Shown here: positions 8,087-17,206 of the stretch, one piece after another | Layout of the letters: each line of letters opens with the position of its first letter | How positions within the stretch are numbered: the stretch's first letter is position 1 | DNA from: Alphaproteobacteria bacterium UBA3612 | Lineage (GTDB): Bacteria; Pseudomonadota; Alphaproteobacteria; Sphingomonadales; Sphingomonadaceae | Direction: 5' to 3' | NCBI GenBank assembly: GCA_002375465.1 | Contig: DFLT01000017.1 | Coordinates: forward strand, 242,505 to 306,504 | DNA: 64,000 bases | The notes under the pieces: model-generated | Database searches by the model: none | What the model saw: only the letters and a program-made list of their open reading frames with translations | Told to the model about the DNA's origin: nothing | Translations under genes and position numbers: made by a program

Positions 8087-8785
8087 CTACGGGTTGATGG
8101 TGTCGGCAAATCGTTGCCAGACGGGGTTCGTCAACGTCCCAACGAAGACCCGGTGCCGTTCCGCCTCCTCTGGCGGCAGAGAAAAAGTGCGTTGCGGCCA
8201 TTTCCGCTGCGGCGGGGCGGCCACGAAAACCTGCGTACGGGGCGCCTCTGCAACCAGCTCCATGCCGCGCTGCCGCCCACCGCACAATTCGACGTAAACG
8301 TCGGCCAGGAGTTCGGAATCGAGAAGAGCGCCATGCTTTATGCGGCGCGAAAGGTCGACGCCGAAGCGATTGCACAGCGCGTCCAGCGTCAATTTCGCGC
8401 CCGGCATCTTCATCTTCGCCATTTCCAGCGTATCGACGATGCGGCGCGGTGCCAGTTTCGGTCGGCCAACGCGCACGAGTTCGTGATTTATGAACCGCAC
8501 GTCGAAGGAGGCATTGTGCGCCACCAGATTTCCCTCGTCGCCGATAAAGGCCAGAAAATCTTCGACAATATCGGCAAAACGCGGCATCCCCTGCAGCCGC
8601 TCCATGGTGATGCCGTGAATGCGCGCAGCCTCCGCCGGCATGTCGCGCTCAGGATGAATCAATTGATGAAAGGTGCGCCCCGTCGGGATCAGCCCGTCGA
8701 GCTCGATCGCGCCGATTTCGACAATCCGGTGCCCCTCATCGGGGCTGAGACCGGTCGTTTCTGTGTCGAAGACGATTTCACGCAT
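8087..8785 (-). CDS. dnaQ: DNA polymerase III epsilon subunit (proofreading exonuclease)
   Basis: A 232-residue DEDDh 3'-5' exonuclease. Exo I is FDTETTGL (residues 5-12), Exo II is the VAHNASFDVRF region, and Exo III carries the late His and Asp in HGALLDSELLADVY. DnaQ proofreads newly made DNA within the PolIII core. The start at 8785 (MREIVFDTETTG) is the family start. The upstream coaE frame runs 97 bases into this gene, an unusually deep overlap. Confidence 0.95.
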   Translation of the reverse strand: MREIVFDTETTGLSPDEGHRIVEIGAIELDGLIPTGRTFHQLIHPERDMPAEAARIHGITMERLQGMPRFADIVEDFLAFIGDEGNLVAHNASFDVRFINHELVRVGRPKLAPRRIVDTLEMAKMKMPGAKLTLDALCNRFGVDLSRRIKHGALLDSELLADVYVELCGGRQRGMELVAEAPRTQVFVAAPPQRKWPQRTFSLPPEEAERHRVFVGTLTNPVWQRFADTINP

Positions 8786-9393
8786 TGGCGGCAATATCGG
8801 ACGCTGCGGCGTGACAGGCAAGAGGCGATGCGTGCAACGGCCGTGCGCGACCTGCGTTTGCCCAGGCCCGTTTCTATGATGAAGTCGGCCCGCGCCCGTT
8901 TTTCCCGGTCCGGCAATTGCGCTGCGCGGATTGCGCGAAACTTCGCCTCCGTCATTCCGGCCCGCTTCAACACCCGCGCCCTCTGAACATGTTCCGGCGC
9001 GGATACTGTGATGCTGCCATCCACCTTCTTCCAGCTTTGCCCTTCGAATAACAGCGGAATATCCAATATGACGAAGGCGTCCCGACGATACCGCGCGCGG
9101 CGCAGGAAGGCGGCCTGTTCCTCTGCAACCAGCGGGTGCACGATGCGCTCCAGCGTCTTCAGCGCCTCTGGCTTGCCGAACACGGCTTCCCCCAGCGCGG
9201 CGCGGTCCAGGCCGGCGACATGCGTGACACCGGGAAATGCCTCCTCGATGGCCGCGAGCGCTCGTCCCCCCGGCCCCTGCAACTTGTGCACTTCCGCGTC
9301 CGCATCAAAGACGGCGATGCCCAGATCGGCAAACATGGAGGCGACGGTCGATTTTCCCATGCCGATCGAACCGGTCAGACCGATGATCTTCAT
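8689..9393 (-). CDS. coaE: Dephospho-CoA kinase
   Basis: The enzyme phosphorylates dephospho-CoA, the last step of coenzyme A synthesis. The P-loop is GSIGMGKST (residues 8-16), with the CoaE lid and HPLVAEEQ regions following. The protein is 234 residues, about 30 longer than usual: the normal family end falls around residue 200 (RIASCL), and the remaining Ser/Arg-rich tail is read in an alternative frame of dnaQ. The ATG overlaps the aroE stop by four bases. No frameshift is needed to explain the body of the protein. Confidence 0.92.
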   Translation of the reverse strand: MKIIGLTGSIGMGKSTVASMFADLGIAVFDADAEVHKLQGPGGRALAAIEEAFPGVTHVAGLDRAALGEAVFGKPEALKTLERIVHPLVAEEQAAFLRRARYRRDAFVILDIPLLFEGQSWKKVDGSITVSAPEHVQRARVLKRAGMTEAKFRAIRAAQLPDREKRARADFIIETGLGKRRSRTAVARIASCLSRRSVRYCRQCVKSSSTQKRPVSAPMRGTGLSKSARSSSTG

Positions 9394-10211
9394 GATGTCA
9401 GTAGCGCGCGCAGCTCATCCTCTTTCCCGGACGGCGGCTCCGAATGAAAGAAAATGCGAAATGCCGCCATTGCCTGTCCGATCAGCATCCCCAGCCCATC
9501 GATCGCGCGCAATCCCCGCTCCCTCGCCTGCGCCAGCAGGGCCGTCTCAAGCGGTGCATAGACGATATCATAGACAATGCCGTCGCGGGGCATGGACGAC
9601 AGATCGATGCCAAGTGGCGGCGCACCGGCCATGCCCAATGTCGACGTATTGACCAGCAGATCGACATCCGGACACAGCGCCTCCAGCGTGGCCGTGCGTG
9701 CGTCGATCCCCAGATCGTCGATGATTCTTTTCGCCCGTTCCGGTGTGCGATTATAGACCGTGATGCCCGCGGGCCGGCATTTTCCCAGCGCGTAAAGAAC
9801 CGCCCGCGCCGCGCCGCCGGCCCCAATTACTCCCACATTCTTTCCGGTCAGGTCGACATGCTGCAACGGCCGCATGAACCCCTCTGCATCGGTATTATGA
9901 CCTGTGATTCCCCCATCGGTGTCGCTTTGACTCTTTGCGAGCGTATTGGCGGCACCGATCGCACCGACATCCCCGGTTGAACCGTCAATATATTCCAGCA
10001 CCGCGCTCTTGTGCGGAACGGTGACATTGCAGCCGCGCCAGGCCGGATCTCGACGCCGGTCCGTGAAATAGGCAGGCAGGTCCGCCGTCGGCACGTGGGT
10101 GGCACGATAGTCCGCATCGATTCCCAATTGCCGCAGCCAGAATTGATGCATCAGCGGCGATTTGGAATGGGCGATCGGATCGCCGATCACTTCGGCATAG
10201 GGACGGTTCAT
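9390..10211 (-). CDS. aroE: Shikimate dehydrogenase (NADP+)
   Basis: A 273-residue enzyme reducing 3-dehydroshikimate to shikimate in aromatic amino acid synthesis. The substrate-binding segment GDPIAHSKSPLMH is at residues 11-23, the catalytic lysine is in NVTVPHK, and the NADP-binding GAGGAARAV loop is near 130. It overlaps maf and coaE by four bases on each side. Confidence 0.95.
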   Translation of the reverse strand: MNRPYAEVIGDPIAHSKSPLMHQFWLRQLGIDADYRATHVPTADLPAYFTDRRRDPAWRGCNVTVPHKSAVLEYIDGSTGDVGAIGAANTLAKSQSDTDGGITGHNTDAEGFMRPLQHVDLTGKNVGVIGAGGAARAVLYALGKCRPAGITVYNRTPERAKRIIDDLGIDARTATLEALCPDVDLLVNTSTLGMAGAPPLGIDLSSMPRDGIVYDIVYAPLETALLAQARERGLRAIDGLGMLIGQAMAAFRIFFHSEPPSGKEDELRALLTS

Positions 10212-10804
10212 GCCGGTATCTCGCCGCGCGTCCGCAGATAATCCAGAAGGGGCAGCAGTGGCAGCCCACGGATGGTGAACTGGTCGCCCTCAATGCGACT
10301 GAACAACTGAACGCCCCTCTCCTCGATCCGGTATCCGCCCACACCCCACAGCAGCGTCTCTCCCTCTGCGGCCAGATAGCTGTCCAGCCATTCCTCGCTG
10401 AACATGCGCACGTGCAGCCTGGCGGTATCGACATGCCGCCAGATCGCCCTGCCCCCTTCTGCAATGACGAGGGCGGAAATCAGGCGGTGCGACTCTCCGC
10501 GCAACCGCATCAGCTGGCGACGCAATTCCGGCATGTCCGCGGCCTTGTCGAACGTCGTGCCATCGTCCAGTGCAAGCATCTGATCGCCGCCCAGAACAAG
10601 CGCCTCTGGATGCCGACGGCTGATCTTGACCGCCTTTGCCTCCGCCAGCGCATCGGCGATGGCGCGCGCGGTCGCCCCTTCCCCCTTCAACGCCGCCTTC
10701 AGCTCGTCCTCATCCACACCGGGCGCGACGGCATCACACGATATGCCGGCCGCATCGAGCAGCGTGCGGCGCGATGCGCTGGTGGATGCCAGGATCAGGG
10801 TCAC
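10208..10804 (-). CDS. maf: Maf family nucleoside triphosphate pyrophosphatase
   Basis: A 198-residue Maf protein with the signature LASTSASRRTLL at the N-terminus and GGDQMLALDDG in the centre. Maf enzymes hydrolyse non-canonical or modified nucleoside triphosphates to monophosphates. Translation starts at a GTG overlapping the ppsR stop (GTGA), the usual coupling in this operon. Confidence 0.93.
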   Translation of the reverse strand: MTLILASTSASRRTLLDAAGISCDAVAPGVDEDELKAALKGEGATARAIADALAEAKAVKISRRHPEALVLGGDQMLALDDGTTFDKAADMPELRRQLMRLRGESHRLISALVIAEGGRAIWRHVDTARLHVRMFSEEWLDSYLAAEGETLLWGVGGYRIEERGVQLFSRIEGDQFTIRGLPLLPLLDYLRTRGEIPA

Positions 10805-11625
10805 GAATGGCTCTCGCCCTCTGCCTCGTGCATGAGATTGATGACCGCCGCCGCCGTTTCCTCGATGGCCTTTCGCGTAACGTCGATAACGGGCCAGCCC
10901 TGATCGGCGAACATGCGGCGCGCCTTCAAGACTTCCGCCTTCACCCGTTCATTATCGACATAGGTGGTATCGGGCGTCTGCGCGAGGCTGAGCAGCCTGT
11001 TGCGCCTGACTTCGACCAGGCGTTGCGGCGTCGTCGTCAGTCCGACGATGAAGGGACGGGTCAGTTCGAACAGTCTGGGCGGCGGTTCCCGTGTCGGCAC
11101 CAACGGCAGGTTCGCGGTCTTGTACCCCTTATTGGCGAGATAGATGGATGTCGGCGTTTTTGACGTGCGCGACACCCCCACCAGCAGGATATCGGCCTCG
11201 TTCCAGTTTTCCGACGCCTGCCCGTCATCGTGCGCCATGGTATAATTGATCGCCTCGACACGGGCGAAATAGGCGTCGTCCAGACGATGCTGGCGGCCCG
11301 GCTTGGCGGTCGCCGATTTCCCCAGCATCAGGCCCAGCCCGGTCACGACGCTGTCTATGGCGCTGACCGCGGGCAGGCCGAGCGCGCCGCAGCGGGCCTC
11401 CAGATGATCACGCACCTCACCCGTCGCCAAGGTGAACAGCACCAGGCCGGGATTTTCGGCGATATCGTCTATGACGCGATCCAGATGGCCCTTCGACCTC
11501 ACCAAGGGCCAGAAATGCTTGACGGCATCGACGCCCTCGAACCGTGCCAGGCTGGCGCGGGCGACGCTTTCCAGCGTTTCGCCCGTGGAATCTGATACCA
11601 GGTGTATGTGGATGCGCGTTGCCAT
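10801..11625 (-). CDS. ppsR: Pyruvate, phosphate dikinase/PEP synthase regulatory protein (kinase-pyrophosphorylase)
   Basis: A 274-residue DUF299 protein: MATRIHIHLVSDSTGET at the N-terminus, a P-loop-like GVSRTSKTPTSIYLA segment around 148-162, and a C-terminal VTRKAIEETAAAVI. Members phosphorylate and dephosphorylate PEP synthase or PPDK with ADP and phosphate as co-substrates. It is the first gene of the leftward operon and corresponds to the gene flanking the Caulobacter origin on the side opposite hemE. Confidence 0.93.
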   Translation of the reverse strand: MATRIHIHLVSDSTGETLESVARASLARFEGVDAVKHFWPLVRSKGHLDRVIDDIAENPGLVLFTLATGEVRDHLEARCGALGLPAVSAIDSVVTGLGLMLGKSATAKPGRQHRLDDAYFARVEAINYTMAHDDGQASENWNEADILLVGVSRTSKTPTSIYLANKGYKTANLPLVPTREPPPRLFELTRPFIVGLTTTPQRLVEVRRNRLLSLAQTPDTTYVDNERVKAEVLKARRMFADQGWPVIDVTRKAIEETAAAVINLMHEAEGESHS

Positions 11626-11932
11626 AATGCCTCATCCATAGGCGGGGATGAAGCTGTGGAAAAGTCCACCTGCGAATCGCGGGTGAAAGCGGGGATGATC
11701 GGCCCGCTCGATTCAATTCGAATTTCACCAAGGATTCGTCCACAGATCGTACCCCGGTACAGATACGCCCCCTACAGGCTGGGGAAACGACAATGGGACT
11801 CGTCGCAAACCGGCGAGTCGCGCGTCATTCGCTTCTGTTGGCAAAACTGTGGATAGGCGGTTAAGCCCCATTCACCACAGCCATCACTATCATCACTAAT
11901 TCTTTAAAAGATAAAGGAAGAGAAGGGGCCGA
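11626..11932. other. oriC: Probable chromosomal replication origin (oriC)
   Basis: This 307-base non-coding gap separates ppsR (leftward) from hemE (rightward), the same neighbours as the Caulobacter origin. Seen in it: DnaA-box-like 9-mers at 11655-11663 (TGTGGAAAA) and 11848-11856 (TGTGGATAG, reverse of CTATCCACA), each one mismatch from TTATCCACA; weaker ones at 11736-11744 and 11871-11879; five GANTC sites (11674, 11710, 11733, 11797, 11815); and an AT-rich stretch at about 11895-11925 that could unwind. The promoters of ppsR and hemE must also lie here. No gene-like frame is present. Confidence 0.75.
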
Positions 11933-12976
11933 ATGGAAACCCGCTCGGAAAAGCCGATCCTTGCCGTTCTGGCGGGGGAAAGGCGCGATCCGCCGCCCGT
12001 CTGGTTCATGCGTCAGGCAGGCCGCTATCTCCCGGAATATCGCGAACTGCGCGCCGATCGGGGCGGCTTTCTCGATCTGGTCTATGATGCTGATGCCGCT
12101 GCCGAAGTGACGCTGCAGCCGTTGCGCCGCTATGGCTTTGACGCGGCGATCCTGTTTTCAGACATACTGATCGTGCCCCACGCCATGGGCCAGCACCTGC
12201 AATTCCTTGCTGGTGAAGGGCCGGATTTGTCGCCACGCCTTGCCGAGGTCGCGCTGGAAACACTCAGCCCGGTGCCGGATCGGCTCGATGCCATTTACCG
12301 CACCGTTGCCAAGGTGAAGGCGGATCTGCCCACCTGGGCGACGTTGATCGGCTTTGCCGGCAGCCCGTGGACGGTCGCGACCTACATGGTGAACGGCTCA
12401 GGGTCGAAGGAACAGGCGGCGGCGCGCACTATGGCCTATGCGGAGCCGCAGCGGTTTCAGGCTCTGATCGATGGCATTTCATCAATGACCGTCGATTATC
12501 TGTGTGGACAGGTCGCCGCCGGGGCAGAGGTGCTGCAGCTTTTCGACAGCTGGTCTGGCAGCCTTGCGCCCGATGAATTCGACCGCTGGTGCGTGCGGCC
12601 CACCCGCGAAATCGTCGATCAGGTGCGCGCTCGTTGCCCCGGCATTCCCATCATCGGCTTTCCCAAGGGTGCGGGCGGAAAACTGGCGCATTATGCGCGC
12701 GAAACGCAGGTTGATGCGATCGGCCTCGACGAAAGCGTCGATCCCTTTTGGGCAGATCAGGTTCTGCCCGCCAATCTGCCAGTGCAGGGAAATCTGGATC
12801 CCATGGTCCTGCTGACCGGCGGCTCCAGGCTGGACGGGGCGGTTGCCCGCATTCGCACCGCCCTTGCCGGACGCCCCCATATCTTCAATCTTGGCCATGG
12901 CATCTCAAAGGAAACGCCGCTAGCTCATGTCGATCAGGCGCTGCGGGCAATCCGTGCGAAGGGGGCGGCACAATGA
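11933..12976 (+). CDS. hemE: Uroporphyrinogen decarboxylase
   Basis: A 347-residue enzyme that decarboxylates uroporphyrinogen III to coproporphyrinogen III in haem synthesis. Family signatures are PVWFMRQAGRYLPEYR (about 22-37) and GFAGSPWTVATYMV (about 141-154). The ATG follows GGAAGAGAAGG. It is the first gene to the right of the proposed origin and overlaps hemJ by four bases (ATGA). Confidence 0.96.
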   Translation: METRSEKPILAVLAGERRDPPPVWFMRQAGRYLPEYRELRADRGGFLDLVYDADAAAEVTLQPLRRYGFDAAILFSDILIVPHAMGQHLQFLAGEGPDLSPRLAEVALETLSPVPDRLDAIYRTVAKVKADLPTWATLIGFAGSPWTVATYMVNGSGSKEQAAARTMAYAEPQRFQALIDGISSMTVDYLCGQVAAGAEVLQLFDSWSGSLAPDEFDRWCVRPTREIVDQVRARCPGIPIIGFPKGAGGKLAHYARETQVDAIGLDESVDPFWADQVLPANLPVQGNLDPMVLLTGGSRLDGAVARIRTALAGRPHIFNLGHGISKETPLAHVDQALRAIRAKGAAQ

Positions 12977-13407
12977 CGGGATTTCTGGGTGGCGCCTATT
13001 TATGGGTGAAGGCCGCGCATCTGATCTTCGTGATCTTCTGGCTCGCCTCCATGTTCATGCTGCCCCGCTATCTCGTTTATTTGCACGGCGATCCGCAGTC
13101 CGCGACCAAATGGGCGCCCAGAATCGTCACCTTGCGAAAGATCATCATGACGCCGGCCATGCTGATGGTGTGGGTGCTGGGAATCGCGCTGGCGCTTCAC
13201 ATCGGTCTTGCAGGGCAGGGCTGGATGCATGCAAAGCTGCTGATCGTCTTTCTGTTCACCGGCTTTCACGGCTGGCTGGTCGGTTTGTCGCGCAAGATGC
13301 TGTCTGGTAAGCGCCCGGTTTCGGAGAGGGGGTTGCGTCTTTTGAACGAGATCCCCAGCCTTGTTGTCATCCTCGTGGTCATACTGGCCGTAGTGAAACC
13401 GTTCTGA
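12973..13407 (+). CDS. hemJ: Protoporphyrinogen IX oxidase, HemJ type (CopD-like membrane protein)
   Basis: A 144-residue protein with four membrane helices and a conserved early histidine in KAAHLIFVIFW; this is the HemJ/UPF0093 family. HemJ oxidises protoporphyrinogen IX to protoporphyrin IX in many proteobacteria that lack HemG and HemY. Direct overlap with hemE agrees with a role in haem synthesis. The family is sometimes annotated as CopD-like because of a shared fold. Confidence 0.87.
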   Translation: MTGFLGGAYLWVKAAHLIFVIFWLASMFMLPRYLVYLHGDPQSATKWAPRIVTLRKIIMTPAMLMVWVLGIALALHIGLAGQGWMHAKLLIVFLFTGFHGWLVGLSRKMLSGKRPVSERGLRLLNEIPSLVVILVVILAVVKPF

Positions 13408-13446
13408 AGTCCTGAAACCGTCTTAACGAAGTAGGAGTGCTGCCCC

Positions 13447-14937
13447 ATCGAAACCGGAACCATTGTCTCGCTGGGCCTCTATTTCGCGCTGATGCTGGGC
13501 ATTGGCGTCTATAGCTGGTTGAAAACCGACAACGATGTTTCGGGATATATGTTGGGGGGCCGGCAATTGGGGCCGGCCGTCACGGCGCTCTCCGCGGGCG
13601 CGTCCGACATGTCGGGCTGGATGCTTCTGGGCCTGCCGGGCGCGATGTATGTATCGGGGCTCAGTTCCGGCTGGATCGCGATCGGGCTGCTCACCGGAGC
13701 GCTGCTCAACTATCTGCTCGTGGCGCCGCGCCTGCGCGTCTATACCGAAAAGGCGCGGGATGCGATCACCATCCCGGATTATTTCGAGAAGCGCTTCGAG
13801 GATAATTCGCGGATCCTGCGTCTTGTTTCCGCAGTGGTCATCATCGTCTTTTTCACGCTCTACACCGCGTCCGGCGTCACGGCAGGCGGCAAATTATTCG
13901 AAAGCGCCTTTGGTGCCGACTACAGTTTCGGCCTGTGGATCACCGCCGGGGTTGTCGTGGCCTACACCTTGTTCGGCGGCTTCATGGCGGTGTCGATCAC
14001 CGATTTCGTGCAGGGCTGTATCATGTTCGTCGCGCTGATCATGGTGCCGATCATCGCGTTCACCTCTCTCGGCAGCAGCGGTCTGACGACGGAACTGAAT
14101 GCCATCGATCCGGGGCTGCTGGACTGGTTCGGCGGCGGCATCGGCCTGGTGGCAATTATTTCCGCGGCCAGCTGGGGACTCGGTTATTTCGGTCAGCCGC
14201 ACATCATCGTTCGTTTCATGGCAATCCGTTCTGTCCGTGATATTCCCGCCGCGCGCAATATCGGCATGAGCTGGATGCTGGTCACCATCATCGGCGCCTG
14301 CGCCACCGGCCTGATCGGCCTCGCTTATGCCAGCAGCCATGGGATCGAGATCGAGGATCCGGAAACGATCTTCATCGTCCTGTCGCAAATATTGTTTCAT
14401 CCGATCATCGGCGGTTTCCTGCTGGCGGCGATCCTGGCCGCGATCATGTCGACGATCTCGTCGCAATTGCTGGTCGCCTCCAGTTCGCTGACCGAGGATA
14501 TTTATGCGCTGCTATTCCGGCGGAATGCCTCCGACCTGGAATTGGTCCTGATCGGTCGCGCAGCGGTGATCCTCGTGGCGCTTGTCGCCATTGGCCTTGC
14601 CTATGATCGCACCTCCAATGTCCTGACGCTGGTATCGAATGCCTGGGCCGGATTCGGCGCCGCCTTCGGGCCGTTGGTGCTCCTCAGCCTGTGGTGGAAA
14701 CGCATGACGCGGGCGGGGGCGCTTGCCGGCATGGTGGTCGGTGCCGCAGTTGTCCTGTTCTGGGTATATGGCGGCGCGACGATGGGCGGCGAACCCTTGA
14801 GCGATGTGATGTACGAAATCGTTCCCGGCTTCATCGCCTCCCTGATTGTGACCGTGGCGGTCAGCCTCGCGACAGCCGCGCCGCGGCGTGAAATCGTCGC
14901 GACGTTTGAAGAGATGCAGCGCGGCCTGTCAGAATAG
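13447..14937 (+). CDS. putP: Sodium/proline symporter PutP (apparent ATC start)
   Basis: A sodium:solute symporter of about 496 residues with the PutP N-terminal signature SGYMLGGRQLGPAVTALSAGASDMSGW and some 12-13 membrane helices. The first in-frame ATG (13492) would remove half of the first helix. Upstream, in the same frame, no ATG, GTG or TTG occurs before a TAG at 13432-13434. An AGGAG ribosome site at 13433-13437 is spaced nine bases from an ATC at 13447 whose translation (ETGTIVSLGLYFALM) fits the family start. ATC is therefore the likely, rare, start codon. Confidence 0.85.
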   Translation: METGTIVSLGLYFALMLGIGVYSWLKTDNDVSGYMLGGRQLGPAVTALSAGASDMSGWMLLGLPGAMYVSGLSSGWIAIGLLTGALLNYLLVAPRLRVYTEKARDAITIPDYFEKRFEDNSRILRLVSAVVIIVFFTLYTASGVTAGGKLFESAFGADYSFGLWITAGVVVAYTLFGGFMAVSITDFVQGCIMFVALIMVPIIAFTSLGSSGLTTELNAIDPGLLDWFGGGIGLVAIISAASWGLGYFGQPHIIVRFMAIRSVRDIPAARNIGMSWMLVTIIGACATGLIGLAYASSHGIEIEDPETIFIVLSQILFHPIIGGFLLAAILAAIMSTISSQLLVASSSLTEDIYALLFRRNASDLELVLIGRAAVILVALVAIGLAYDRTSNVLTLVSNAWAGFGAAFGPLVLLSLWWKRMTRAGALAGMVVGAAVVLFWVYGGATMGGEPLSDVMYEIVPGFIASLIVTVAVSLATAAPRREIVATFEEMQRGLSE

Positions 14938-15182
14938 GCGGCACGCCTGCCTGCGCCGCCTGCCTGCGCCGCCTGTCTGCGCCGCCTGTCTGCGCCGCCT
15001 GTCTGCACCGGATGTGCACACCGGCTGCGAACATGGGGGGAGCCCGCTTGACGGTTCCCTTCTTCGCGCCTATTTTCCGCCGAGTCCTCGCTGTTCTGCG
15101 AGCGTTTCCTCTTCCGGTCAGTGCCCTTTCCTGTGGCCGTGCGTCCGCACCCAACTGACCCCTTCCCCCGAAAGACCGAGCC
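14938..15182. other. Intergenic region before rho with a 13-bp tandem repeat
   Basis: Five direct copies of a 13-base unit (GCCTGYCTGCGCC, with C or T at position 6 and one change in the last copy) lie at 14945-15009. The remainder, up to the rho start, has no gene-like frame and would carry the rho promoter and leader. In other bacteria rho is autoregulated in its leader; nothing here proves that. Confidence 0.6.
14945..15009. repeat. Minisatellite, 5 x 13 bp
   Basis: Units start at 14945, 14958, 14971, 14984 and 14997. The first two carry C and the last three carry T at the sixth base; the fifth has A in place of G at base 11. Copy number may vary between strains. Confidence 0.9.
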
Positions 15183-16448
<1,266 letters not shown>

Positions 16449-16460
16449 AGAGGCCCGGTC

Positions 16461-17183
16461 ATGGACCTGTCGATTCTCTCATTTCTCAGCGTGCAGGAAC
16501 TCGGCGGCCCCGCCCAGATCTGGGCGGCGATCCTGAAGGATTTTTCCAATATCGGCAGCCCCAGCGCGCTGGCGGCCTTCGGTCAGGTGTTGATGATCGA
16601 CATCGTCCTGGCGGGCGACAATGCCATCGTCGTCGGCGCCCTGGCAGCCGGCCTTCCTGCAGCGGAGCGCAAGAAGGTGATCGCCATCGGCGTCCTGGCG
16701 GCGTTGGTCCTGCGCATCATCTTCGCGCTGATGGTGACCTGGCTGTTGGGCATTGTCGGTCTGATCTTCGCGGGCGGCGTATTGCTGCTGTGGGTGGCGT
16801 GGCGCATGTGGCGCGAAGTGCGGGCAGAGGCGAATGCCGGCTCGCCAGAGATCGAGGGCGACGAACATTCCGGCCTGAAACCGGCGAAAAGCTTCGCGGC
16901 TGCCGCCTGGGCCGTCGCTTTGGCCGACGTGTCAATGAGCCTCGACAATGTGCTCGCCGTTGCGGGCGCGGCGCGCGATCACCCCGGCATCCTGATCGTC
17001 GGCCTGATCCTGTCGGTCGCCTTGATGGGCATCGCCGCAAACGTCATCGCCAAATATATCGAGCGCTATCGCTGGATCGCCTATGTCGGCCTGGTCGTCA
17101 TTCTCTATGTCGCGGGCAAGATGATCTATGACGGTATCGTCGATCCAGAGGTCGGCCTGATGACACTGTCCTTCTTGGGTTAA
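16461..17183 (+). CDS. TerC/YjbE family integral membrane protein
   Basis: A 240-residue protein with about seven membrane helices. The TerC-family acidic motifs sit in membrane segments: IDIVLAGDNAIVVGAL near 49-64 and ADVSMSLDNVLAVAGAA near 155-171. TerC/YjbE proteins are linked to metal (manganese) export and metalation of secreted enzymes, or to tellurite resistance. It lies 12 bases after rho and is probably co-transcribed. Confidence 0.85.
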   Translation: MDLSILSFLSVQELGGPAQIWAAILKDFSNIGSPSALAAFGQVLMIDIVLAGDNAIVVGALAAGLPAAERKKVIAIGVLAALVLRIIFALMVTWLLGIVGLIFAGGVLLLWVAWRMWREVRAEANAGSPEIEGDEHSGLKPAKSFAAAAWAVALADVSMSLDNVLAVAGAARDHPGILIVGLILSVALMGIAANVIAKYIERYRWIAYVGLVVILYVAGKMIYDGIVDPEVGLMTLSFLG

Positions 17184-17206
17184 TCGAGGCAGTCGCTGGG
17201 GATACG

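Noticed and set aside
8786..8890. Frameshift in coaE
   Set aside because: The coaE frame aligns with the family through RIASCL with no break; only the extra tail overlaps dnaQ, so a missing stop explains it without an indel.
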